This document shows, piece after piece, positions 1 through 5,732 of a stretch of 16,722 nt of DNA (position 1 is its first letter; the number at the start of each line of letters is the position of its first letter). The position numbers were made by a program, and so were the translations under genes. A model generated the notes under the pieces. That model saw only the letters and a list, made by a program, of their open reading frames with translations. It made no database searches and was not told the DNA's origin. Origin of the DNA: Alphaproteobacteria bacterium UBA6038 (GTDB taxonomy: Bacteria; Pseudomonadota; Alphaproteobacteria; Micropepsales; Micropepsaceae); assembly GCA_002429315.1 (NCBI GenBank), contig DIZC01000095.1:1-16722 (forward strand), given 5' to 3'.

Positions 1-48
1 TTGAGGGAGGGTCGAAAAATGCGCAGCATTTTTCGGGGAGGGGTCATC
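1..48 (-). repeat. Palindromic intergenic repeat, family A, copy 1 (cut by window edge)
   Basis: Read on the minus strand this begins GCGATGACCCCTCCC, has a core hairpin GAAAAATGC-tgc-GCATTTTTC with 9-bp arms that share a base or two with the loop, and ends CGACCCTCCCTCAA at the window edge. The same outer arms recur at 1172-1246 around a different core palindrome. The first bases supply the stop codon of the adjacent DUF559 relic. The repeat probably continues to the left of the window. Confidence 0.75.
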
Positions 49-265
49 GCCCGGCCGTTTTCACCTGACAAATCGCATGGGAGATTGCCCCCAGAATGTA
101 ATCGGAATCCTGCAGATCGCTCTTCCAGAAGCGCAGCACCCGATATCCCCGCGCTGCAAGCCAGCGTGTGCGCTCCTCATCCTAGGACGTCCGTCCGTTT
201 ACGTGTTGGCTGCCGTCGATTCCGCGATGAGTTTCGCCGCTGCGCAGTAGTCGTGCGCTGATCGC
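44..265 (-). pseudogene. DUF559 (Vsr-like endonuclease domain) relic, C-terminal half
   Basis: DUF559 proteins carry a small PD-(D/E)XK nuclease fold related to very-short-patch repair enzymes. On the minus strand, IDGSQHVNGRTS is followed by a TAG stop and then DEERTRWLAARGYRVLRFW and KSDLQDSDYILGAISHAI, ending at TGA (44-46). This matches the family's typical E-L-D-G-x-Q-H core and its G-Y-R-V-L-R-F-W C-terminal strand. Just upstream, AAAKLIAE lies in another frame and should precede IDGSQH, so there is at least one frameshift (near 215-225) plus the in-frame stop. The N-terminal half is not recognisable. The reading frame was assigned by eye; a profile search with the reconstructed frame would settle it. 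It abuts a family A palindromic repeat. Confidence 0.75.
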
Positions 266-328
266 GTGTCACTCTGTTGCTATCGGAGGTAGGCTGACCC
301 GTGGGCGCTGCCACAGCGCGATGCATGA

Positions 329-499
329 TTGCCCCTATGTCCTCGGGGGAGATTAACACATGCCAGCCTGGCGCGAGAGGGCGTGCAATTTGCGCTTACG
401 AAAAAAGCCGCCCTCGCCATTGGGCCAATGTGGGTTACTTACAACAAGTTCGGGCTCACCATTGGCTTCGGTCTGGAGCGCCGTCGCCAACAAAGGTAG
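329..499 (+). pseudogene. Coding-like C-terminal tail, family unknown
   Basis: An open frame with no sensible start runs from just after a TGA at 326-328 to a TAG at 497-499. From about 353 it reads like protein: LTHASLAREGVQFALTKKAA, then LAIGPMWVTYNKFGLTIGFG and LERRRQQR. The alternating hydrophobic and aromatic residues would suit a beta-strand or membrane-barrel terminus, but I do not recognise the family. It may be the 3' end of a deleted gene, or chance. No ribosome binding site or upstream part is visible. Confidence 0.25.
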
Positions 500-530
500 C
501 GGAAAAAGCTCTCCGCCGGTTGCTGACTTC

Positions 531-898
531 CTACGGCGTCGCGGCAGGCGTGATCAACACTGCGTCAATGCCGCAGTCAGTGTCGTTCGACGGGTCTCCG
601 TTGATGAACGCAATGACCGTCGTGGTGCTTTGTGCGACGAACTGAGTGGCAAATTTCCGCCAGTGCTGAGGAACGCCCTGTATGCCGCGCACCCTAAACG
701 AGGCGATTTCGGTGCCGTCCACCAGCAGGTGAGTCGTGCTGGAGGTACCGAGCTGTCGCCAGTGGAGAAGCGTTGCAGCTGCCCGTCAGGTACGAGCGGC
801 TTCTCGAACGAGCCATTCTTGATGAGGTTGGCCGCGGCCGCAGGAACGCTGCCGCCAGCTACCAGCGCGATCGCGCAAAGCAAACGTAGCAAAGACAT
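531..898 (-). pseudogene. Choice-of-anchor C / DUF642-like secreted protein with internal deletion and frameshift
   Basis: The first reading frame opens with a strong signal peptide (MSLLRLLCAIALVAGGSV, then PAAAA) and the domain's opening motif NLIKNGSFEKPLVPDG and FSTGDS. It then loses sense. In the next frame, from about 741 down to 531, the end of the same domain appears: TSSTTHLLVDGTEIASF, then WRKFATQFVAQSTTTVIAFI, NGDPSNDTDCGIDAV and a TAG stop. The middle of the domain (the W-x-V-V-G and hydrophobic core strands, roughly 70-80 codons from family memory) is absent at the junction near 742-748. A good ribosome site (GGGGAG, 6 bases before ATG) remains. The intact family is exported and probably binds polysaccharide or the cell surface; this copy should yield only a truncated product. 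Confidence 0.7.
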
Positions 899-1045
899 CA
901 GATTCTCCCCACCTTCCCCTTCGCAAGATTAGCACTTAGCGCGCCGGGGCGCGAGCTATAATCCCGGTGACCACGACCTATAAAGTAACCCGCTGAACTT
1001 AGCAGACACGCATATCGAGGAGCGGCCGGGCTCGGTCTTCCCACC

Positions 1046-1089
1046 CATGACAATTCTGTTATGTCATGAAAATTCCGTCATATGGAATT
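1046..1089. repeat. Two adjacent short inverted repeats
   Basis: CATGAC (1046-1051) pairs with GTCATG (1063-1068) across 11 bases. Two bases later AATTCC (1071-1076) pairs with GGAATT (1084-1089) across 7 bases. The segments also resemble each other as direct repeats (AATTCTGTTATGTCAT versus AATTCCGTCATATGGA). They lie just 3' of the UPF0104-like fragment and could be that gene's old terminator region or a protein-binding site. No T-tract follows either arm, so an intrinsic terminator is unlikely. Confidence 0.4.
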
Positions 1090-1177
1090 GAGCAGTCGCC
1101 AGAAGATGACAGAGGCCGCCAAGGCGGGGGCAGTCCCTACTTCTGCCGTATAACCCGCAAGGACAATTGCAGCGATG
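1078..1177 (-). pseudogene. C-terminal fragment of a polytopic membrane protein, possibly UPF0104/YbhN-like
   Basis: The minus strand from 1177 to a TGA at 1078-1080 reads VIAAIVLAGYTAEVGTAPAL followed by AASVIFWRLLNSI. The hydrophobic run, then G-x-x-x-A-x-A-x-A-x-x-x-F-R-L-L-like pattern resembles the last helices of the UPF0104 / lysylphosphatidylglycerol-synthase flippase family. The coding sense stops exactly where the family A palindromic repeat begins (1172-1178), so the repeat seems to sit on the break point. The fragment has no start and only about 33 residues, so the family call is tentative. Confidence 0.3.
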
Positions 1178-1246
1178 ACCCCTCCCTGAAATTTGCGCCG
1201 CTCGCGCGGCGCAAATTTCGACCCTCCCTCAAGGGGAGGGTTGGAG
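1172..1246 (+). repeat. Palindromic intergenic repeat, family A, copy 2
   Basis: Outer arms GCGATGACCCCTCCC and CGACCCTCCCTCAA match copy 1 at the window's left end. The core hairpin here is GAAATTTGCGCC (1188-1199) with GGCGCAAATTTC (1208-1219), a perfect 12-bp stem whose sequence differs from copy 1. A second stem, CCCTCCC with GGGAGGG, follows at 1221-1240. No coding sense is seen from here to 1279. Confidence 0.75.
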
Positions 1247-1279
1247 GACTCGAGCAGCTGACCACGTCGCGCGCGGGCC

Positions 1280-1313
1280 AAAAAAACTTCCCGGATGCGG
1301 GGCATCCGGGAAG
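1280..1313 (-). terminator. Intrinsic terminator of the TIGR03118 gene
   Basis: On the minus strand a perfect 12-bp stem CTTCCCGGATGC / GCATCCGGGAAG with a 3-base loop (1287-1313) is followed immediately by seven T residues (1286-1280). It lies about 30 bases past the stop codon of the minus-strand gene at 1342-2367. This is a textbook rho-independent terminator. Confidence 0.92.
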
Positions 1314-1341
1314 TCGCCGACTTGGGGGCAGGGGCCGTCGG

Positions 1342-2367
1342 CTACTTGGTGATCTGGCCGAGCAGGCCGTGGGTTTCGCCATCCGGCCCGGCGCTGAAGG
1401 TGACGGCGCTGTCGTTCGGCCCAGGGAACAGGGACCACAACCCGTCGATCACCAGCGCCTTGCCGTCATTGCCCTTCAGCGTGCCCATGAACTGACCGGT
1501 TCCGGCGTCGTAGGCGTGAATTCTGCCGTCGCCGAAATTGCCGACCAGCAGCGCGCCGGCGAACTTGCCGTAGCCGGAGGGCGCGATCGTTATGCCCCAC
1601 GGCGCGTTCAGAGCGCCGTTGGCGATGAGATGCTGCAGCAAGGTGCCGTGGGCATCGAACACGTCGACGTAGCCAAGCCCCGGGCCGTCCACTTCATCGA
1701 TGCCGCTCGCGCGCTTGGCGAAGGAGACGTAGAGCTTGCCGTTGAGCCAGGCCACGTTGAACGGCGCGTAACGCTTGGGCAGGGCCGAGTCGGTGAAGGA
1801 CTGCACCCGCTTCCACTTCTTATTGTAGACCTCGACCTTGTTGTTGGTGAAATCGGCGGCGAACAGCAGCACGTCGGTGGGATCGTAGGCGAGGCCCTTG
1901 TACGCGGCGCCCTTGGCCGAATTGTCGACCGCGACGATGGCCTTCGACTGATCGACGTTGAAGCTCCATCCCAGCAGCGCGCCGCTTTCCGTATCGAAGA
2001 TGAAGATCGAATCGTCGGTCGCGTTGCCTTCCGTGATGGGGAAGCCGGTGCCGGGCGGGACGGCCACCGTGCCGGTCGGCGCGCCGGGCGGAATGCTGAC
2101 CACCAGCGGATTGATGGCTCCCGAGTTCGGGTCATAGAGGGTAGAGAGGTTCGTCCCGTTGTCGGAGACCCAGAGCGGATTGCCCGGCAGCTGCGAGATG
2201 CCCCACGGGTTGACCAGGTTGGGATCGGTGTTGGGCGCCACCCCCGGCTGATCGGACACCATCGGCACCACGTTGAATTCCAGGCGGGGCGGCGGTGCCG
2301 CGCCGGCCAGTACGGCGGCCGAAGACGCCACGATTACACCCAAGGCCAAGCCGAATTTCGTTTTCAT
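1342..2367 (-). CDS. TIGR03118 family secreted protein, beta-propeller-like
   Basis: The protein has 341 residues, about the usual length for TIGR03118. A signal peptide covers residues 1-23 (MKTKFGLALGVIVASSAAVL, AGA). The mature part opens with the family's hallmark region: D-P-N-L-V-N-P-W-G-I at about 48-57, W-V-S-D-N-G-T near 66-72, then T-G-T-V and G-F-P-I-T. Later strands such as YKGLAYDP, LLFAADFTNNKVEVY and APWGITIAPSGYGKF resemble NHL or SMP-30-like propeller blades. No enzyme function is established for the family to my knowledge; I infer an exported protein. ATG at 2367 is preceded by GGGGAG with ideal spacing. It is monocistronic, with a strong terminator. The long plus-strand open frame across it is an antisense shadow. 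Confidence 0.9.
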   Translation of the reverse strand: MKTKFGLALGVIVASSAAVLAGAAPPPRLEFNVVPMVSDQPGVAPNTDPNLVNPWGISQLPGNPLWVSDNGTNLSTLYDPNSGAINPLVVSIPPGAPTGTVAVPPGTGFPITEGNATDDSIFIFDTESGALLGWSFNVDQSKAIVAVDNSAKGAAYKGLAYDPTDVLLFAADFTNNKVEVYNKKWKRVQSFTDSALPKRYAPFNVAWLNGKLYVSFAKRASGIDEVDGPGLGYVDVFDAHGTLLQHLIANGALNAPWGITIAPSGYGKFAGALLVGNFGDGRIHAYDAGTGQFMGTLKGNDGKALVIDGLWSLFPGPNDSAVTFSAGPDGETHGLLGQITK

Positions 2368-2467
2368 GAGTCTCCCCAGCGATGTTTTTCGAACGGAGGC
2401 TGCTCCGTCCCATGCACCCTAGACGCACGCTACGCGGCTTTATTCCCGCCCGACACTCCCGCGACGC

Positions 2468-2548
2468 CTATTTCCCTCCGACATTGATATCGGGCTTCAT
2501 GGTCGGATGATAGCGGCAATAAACGATCAATGGTGCTGGCTCGTCGGC
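2468..2548 (-). pseudogene. Cupredoxin C-terminal fragment
   Basis: On the minus strand a frame ends EPAPLIVYCRYHPTMK, PDINVGGK and a TAG at 2468-2470. Y-C-x-x-H-x-x-M followed by a short terminal strand is the C-terminal copper-ligand loop of plastocyanin/azurin-type cupredoxins (Cys, His, Met). Upstream codons toward the Fic operator do not continue the fold, so only the last 20-27 codons remain. It lies between the divergent TIGR03118 and Fic genes and probably records a deletion when the Fic gene arrived. Confidence 0.45.
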
Positions 2549-2610
2549 GCTCACGAATGCGACGATTATGGCCGATATTCGCCGCAGGAATTGCGGAGAT
2601 TGTTCTTGCT

Positions 2611-2643
2611 TATGCGGTGAATAGATGTCATATTCACCGCATA
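2611..2643. promoter_or_regulatory. Perfect 13-bp inverted repeat, probable Fic operator
   Basis: TATGCGGTGAATA (2611-2623), 7 bases, TATTCACCGCATA (2631-2643). The arms match at all 13 positions and end 13 bases before the Fic ATG. A weak promoter could overlap it (TTGCTT at 2607-2612, 18 bases, TATTCA at 2631-2636). The Fic protein carries a C-terminal winged-helix-like region, so autoregulation is the simplest inference. The symmetry is seen directly; the regulator is not. Confidence 0.7.
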
Positions 2644-2656
2644 AAGTGCGGACATT

Positions 2657-3769
2657 ATGGCAACCTTTATACACGAACTTAGAGCTTGGCCGAGCTTTCG
2701 CTGGGACGGAAAGCGCTTCGGCCAACAGCTCGCTGCCGTTCGCCATCGCCAGGGTCGCCTCATCGGGAGGATGGAAGGGCTGGGTTTCAAGCTCCAGGCG
2801 GAGGCCAATCTCGCGACGCTGACCGAGGAGGTCATCAAGTCCAGCGAGATCGAGGGCGAGATCCTGCAGAAGGATCAGGTTCGCTCGTCGCTCGCGCGCC
2901 GCCTTGGAATGGACATCGGCGCACTGACGCCGGCTGACCGCAATGTCGAAGGTGTCGTCGAGATGATGCTCGATGCCACGCAGAACTACGATCGGCCCTT
3001 AACGGCAGCGCGGTTGAAAGCATGGCATGCCGCCCTGTTCCCCACCGGCTACAGCGGCATGCAGAAGATCACCGTCGGCAACTGGCGCACCGGCAAGAGC
3101 GGCCCCATGCAGGTTGTTTCAGGTCCCATCGGCCGAGAACGCGTCCACTACGAAGCGCCGCGGGCCGCGCGCGTGCCCGATGCAATGAAAACCTTCTTGC
3201 AGTGGTTCGGAAAATCCGAACCCGCCGACCCCGTCATGAAAGCCGGTGTCGCCCATCTGTGGTTTGTCACCATTCACCCGTTCGAGGACGGCAACGGACG
3301 CATGGCGCGCGCGATTGCCGACCTGTTGCTGGCGCGCTCCGAAGGAACAGCGCAGCGCTTCTACAGCATGTCGGCGCAAATCCGCGAAGAGCGGAATGCC
3401 TATTACGACATCCTCGAAACCACGCAGAAGGGAAACCTCGACATCACCGAATGGCTGGAGTGGTTTCTTGGGTGTCTCGATCGCGCGTTCGATGGCGCCG
3501 AGCGTATCTTCGCCAGCGTCATCGAGAAGGCGCGGTTTTGGGAAGCGCATGCCGGGCAGTCGTTCAACGAGCGCCAAAGGCTGGTGCTCAATCGTTTGCT
3601 CGATGGGTTCGAGGGCAAGCTGACGTCCTCGAAATATGCCAGGCTCGCCAAAACGTCGCCCGATACGGCATTGAGGGACATCGACGATCTCATGGCGCGC
3701 GGCGTGCTGATCAAGGATGCCGCGGGCGGGCGCAGCACCAGCTATTCGTTGCGAGCGGCCGGAGCATGA
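2657..3769 (+). CDS. Fic family protein (AMP-transferase type) with N-terminal inhibitory helix and C-terminal HTH
   Basis: 370 residues. An N-terminal Fic-associated region (about 1-100, DUF4172-like: FIHELRAWPSFRWD) carries S-S-E-I-E-G at 62-67, which fits the inhibitory (S/T)xxxE(G/N) motif that in class II Fic proteins blocks ATP binding. The Fic core has HPFEDGNGR at 207-215, with the catalytic His207, the acidic metal ligand and the anion-binding Gly-Asn-Gly all intact, so an active, auto-inhibited AMPylator is predicted. The last 70 residues (QRLVLNRLLDGFEGKLTSSK onward) look like a winged helix, in line with the palindrome just upstream. The target is unknown. Its TGA overlaps the start of the DUF1491 gene. 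Fic genes of this type are often horizontally acquired; here it lies beside gene fragments. Confidence 0.95.
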   Translation: MATFIHELRAWPSFRWDGKRFGQQLAAVRHRQGRLIGRMEGLGFKLQAEANLATLTEEVIKSSEIEGEILQKDQVRSSLARRLGMDIGALTPADRNVEGVVEMMLDATQNYDRPLTAARLKAWHAALFPTGYSGMQKITVGNWRTGKSGPMQVVSGPIGRERVHYEAPRAARVPDAMKTFLQWFGKSEPADPVMKAGVAHLWFVTIHPFEDGNGRMARAIADLLLARSEGTAQRFYSMSAQIREERNAYYDILETTQKGNLDITEWLEWFLGCLDRAFDGAERIFASVIEKARFWEAHAGQSFNERQRLVLNRLLDGFEGKLTSSKYARLAKTSPDTALRDIDDLMARGVLIKDAAGGRSTSYSLRAAGA

Positions 3770-4107
3770 GTCCGATGCTGCCCAAGCTGAAAGCCGCCAT
3801 TCAGATCAAGGCGATCATCCGCCGCGCCGAAGTGGCGGGCTGCCACGCCTTCCTGGTGCGCCGCGGTTCCGAGGAAGCCGGCGCGCTGTTCCTGAAACTG
3901 TCGCGCCTCGACGGCACCTTCACCGTGCTCAACCAGGCACGTCGCGGCGAAGGCGAGCTGGTGTGGACCAAGCCGCTCGGCGACAGCGCCGACGAAGCCG
4001 CCGTGAGCCGCTATCTGGAGAAGCAGGTACGCTTCGACCCCGATTTGTGGATTCTGGAAATCGAAGACCGGCAGGGCCGCGCCTTCGTCGACGAGCCGGT
4101 GGTGTAA
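3766..4107 (+). CDS. DUF1491 family protein, copy 1
   Basis: 113 residues, start ATG at 3766 overlapping the Fic stop as ATGA. A start nine bases later (MLPKLKAA) is possible. The family core is present: KAAIQIKAIIRRAEVAGCHA, FLVRRGSEEAGALFLKL, then W-x-K and RFDPDLWILEIEDRQGR near the C-terminus. DUF1491 is a small, cytoplasmic, largely alphaproteobacterial family without a known function. A second gene at 7229-7573 encodes almost the same protein (only D/N and Q/E changes after the first residues). The tight overlap suggests translational coupling to Fic, yet copy 2 has no Fic beside it, so a functional link to Fic is not implied. Confidence 0.88.
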   Translation: MSPMLPKLKAAIQIKAIIRRAEVAGCHAFLVRRGSEEAGALFLKLSRLDGTFTVLNQARRGEGELVWTKPLGDSADEAAVSRYLEKQVRFDPDLWILEIEDRQGRAFVDEPVV

Positions 4108-4115
4108 CGGGTGTT

Positions 4116-4141
4116 GGTATCCATTGTTTAAACAGGATACC
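4116..4141. repeat. Nested palindrome downstream of DUF1491 copy 1
   Basis: GGTATCC (4116-4122) pairs with GGATACC (4135-4141), and between them lies the perfect palindrome GTTTAAAC (4126-4133). It sits 8 bases after a stop codon but lacks a T-tract, so it may be a protein-binding site or a non-canonical transcript end. The remaining 215 bases to the next gene are locally AT-richer; a second small inverted repeat, TCCTAG/CTAGGA, lies at 4234-4258. A TTGACA at 4296-4301 has no convincing -10 partner. Confidence 0.4.
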
Positions 4142-4356
4142 GGGCGGGCGAATGGCCACGCCGTATCCCGGGACGCGCGCGACGACCCGCCTGCTTTTCC
4201 GAAAGTTTTGAATGCCTTAACCGCACCACACCATCCTAGAAAATCATCTTTCCTAGGACAGCCCCTAAATCTTTCCACTAACTTATCAATTGCGGTTGAC
4301 AGTTTTTTAATCTGTAGGAAAGGTGCATCCGGGCTTGTCTGAAAAGGGGCGCGGGG

Positions 4357-5694
4357 ATGTTTTTCCGCTTGGGAAAATTTGTGTGTGTGTCGGCCGCCGT
4401 AATGGCCGGTGCCGTGAGCTTTGCGCTCGCAACGGGAAATGCGCAGGCAAGCACCTATACGGTGCTGCACGCGTTCTGTCCGGATGTGGATTATCCTGGC
4501 TGCGCCAACGACGGATGGTATCCACTAGGCACCCCTATCGTCGCGCCCGACGGTACGGTGTACGGCACCAACTCCAGCGGTGGCCCCAATGGCACGGGCG
4601 TACTCTTCGCCTTGAAGCCGAAGGGCAGCGGTTACGTCTTTCACGTGATGTACGGGTTCTGCGGCGGCACCGGATGCGCAGGCTCGCCGAGAGGGCGCCT
4701 CATCCTCGACACCAACGGCAATATATATGGCGTCGCCGACGGCGGCGGCAACGGCTACGGCACCGTCTACAAATTTGCACCCAACAAATACCGGACCGGC
4801 GGAAAGCTGAGCGTGCTGTATAATTTCTGCGCCAATGGCGATCCATGTCCGGACGGCCAGAGCCCCAACGGCATTGCTTACATTCCGACCACGCCAGGCG
4901 CGGCCTACGACGGCAAGTCGCCGCTCTACGGCAGCAGCAACGCCGGCGGCAATTCCAACTATGGCGGCACCGTCTTCGAATTGAAATCGGTCAAGGGCCA
5001 GACGCTACGCAATGAGATCACGCTCTACACGTTCTGCTCGCGCGCCAATTGCACAGACGGCCGCTCCCCGCAGGACGTGAATGTGAATGCTGCAGGCGAC
5101 GTGGTCGGCACCACATTGTCCGGTGGGAAGTATGACTTGGGAGTCGCTTTTAAGGTCGACTCGACGAAGACGGAAACCGTGTTACGCAACTACTGCAGCG
5201 ACGATCAATACTACTGTTACGACGGCAAGTACGGCACCGGTCCGCTTCTGCCCGATCCCGCCGGCAACCTTTGGGGGGAGACGCAATACGGCGGCAATGG
5301 CAATCAAGGGGTCGTTTTCGAACTGCAGCTCTTAAGCGGCGGAAAATACAAATACGTCAAGCGTTACGATTTCTGCCAGGTCGGGGACTGTCTGGATGGC
5401 GCGCTCCCCACTTTTGGGCTCACCTCCGACGGCAACGGCAACCTGTTTGGCATCACTCAGATCGCTGGCCTGTACGACAACTCAGAGGGCGGCACGATCT
5501 TCGAGATGAAGGGCGGCACGCATTTCAGATCGCTATACAGCTTCTGCGCGCAGAACGGCTGCACCGACGGACACTATCCGCGGGGCGGAGTTGCGCTCGA
5601 CAGCCAGGGAAACATCTACGGGACTACCGCGGATGGCGGCAATCAGGACCAGTACGGCTACGGCCGCGGCGTGATCTACAAATTGACGCCGTGA
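4357..5694 (+). CDS. Exported GloVer (TIGR03803) tandem-repeat protein 1, seven cysteine-paired repeats
   Basis: 445 residues. A signal peptide covers about 1-31 (FVCVSAAVMAGAVSFALA, then N-A-Q-A). Seven repeats of about 60 residues follow, each of the form L-Y-x-F-C-x(3-7)-C-x-D-G ... D-x-x-G-N-x-Y-G-x-x-x-x-G-G ... G-x-V-F-x-L. The cysteine pairs are 41/49, 102/107, 158/164, 227/232, 280/287, 340/345 and 397/402, and the mature chain has no other cysteine. Seven repeats suggest a seven-bladed propeller with one disulfide per blade, in the periplasm or outside the cell; that is inference. ATG at 4357 follows AAGGGG. The next gene, a paralog, starts 38 bases downstream, so they are probably co-transcribed. 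No catalytic motif was recognised. Confidence 0.9.
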   Translation: MFFRLGKFVCVSAAVMAGAVSFALATGNAQASTYTVLHAFCPDVDYPGCANDGWYPLGTPIVAPDGTVYGTNSSGGPNGTGVLFALKPKGSGYVFHVMYGFCGGTGCAGSPRGRLILDTNGNIYGVADGGGNGYGTVYKFAPNKYRTGGKLSVLYNFCANGDPCPDGQSPNGIAYIPTTPGAAYDGKSPLYGSSNAGGNSNYGGTVFELKSVKGQTLRNEITLYTFCSRANCTDGRSPQDVNVNAAGDVVGTTLSGGKYDLGVAFKVDSTKTETVLRNYCSDDQYYCYDGKYGTGPLLPDPAGNLWGETQYGGNGNQGVVFELQLLSGGKYKYVKRYDFCQVGDCLDGALPTFGLTSDGNGNLFGITQIAGLYDNSEGGTIFEMKGGTHFRSLYSFCAQNGCTDGHYPRGGVALDSQGNIYGTTADGGNQDQYGYGRGVIYKLTP

Positions 5695-5698
5695 GGCG

Positions 5699-5714
5699 CG
5701 CGCCAGCCGGCGCG
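5699..5714 (+). other. Intercistronic hairpin between the two GloVer genes
   Basis: CGCGCC-agcc-GGCGCG begins 4 bases after the first gene's stop and ends before the second gene's ribosome site. No T-tract follows, so it is unlikely to be a full terminator; it could protect the upstream mRNA or tune the ratio of the two products. Confidence 0.35.
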
Positions 5715-5732
5715 ATAAGCAGGGGGCAAGCA

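Noticed and set aside
957..962. TATAAT on the plus strand
   Set aside because: No -35 at a suitable distance and no plus-strand gene downstream.
990..1025. Sequence resembling the start of eukaryotic large-subunit rRNA (ACCCGCTGAACTTA)
   Set aside because: Only 14 bases match and the following sequence diverges; no other rRNA features are present, so it is chance.
1066..2487. 473-residue plus-strand open frame across the TIGR03118 gene
   Set aside because: Its composition is Arg/Gly/Val-rich antisense of a gene with a clear signal peptide, family motifs, ribosome site and terminator on the other strand.
4296..4324. Promoter for GloVer protein 1 starting with TTGACA
   Set aside because: A perfect -35 hexamer, but 16-18 bases on there is no acceptable -10 sequence; kept only as a note.
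5271..5732. N-terminal extension of GloVer protein 2
   Set aside because: It overlaps GloVer protein 1 out of frame; the ATG at 5733 has a ribosome site and begins a signal peptide.
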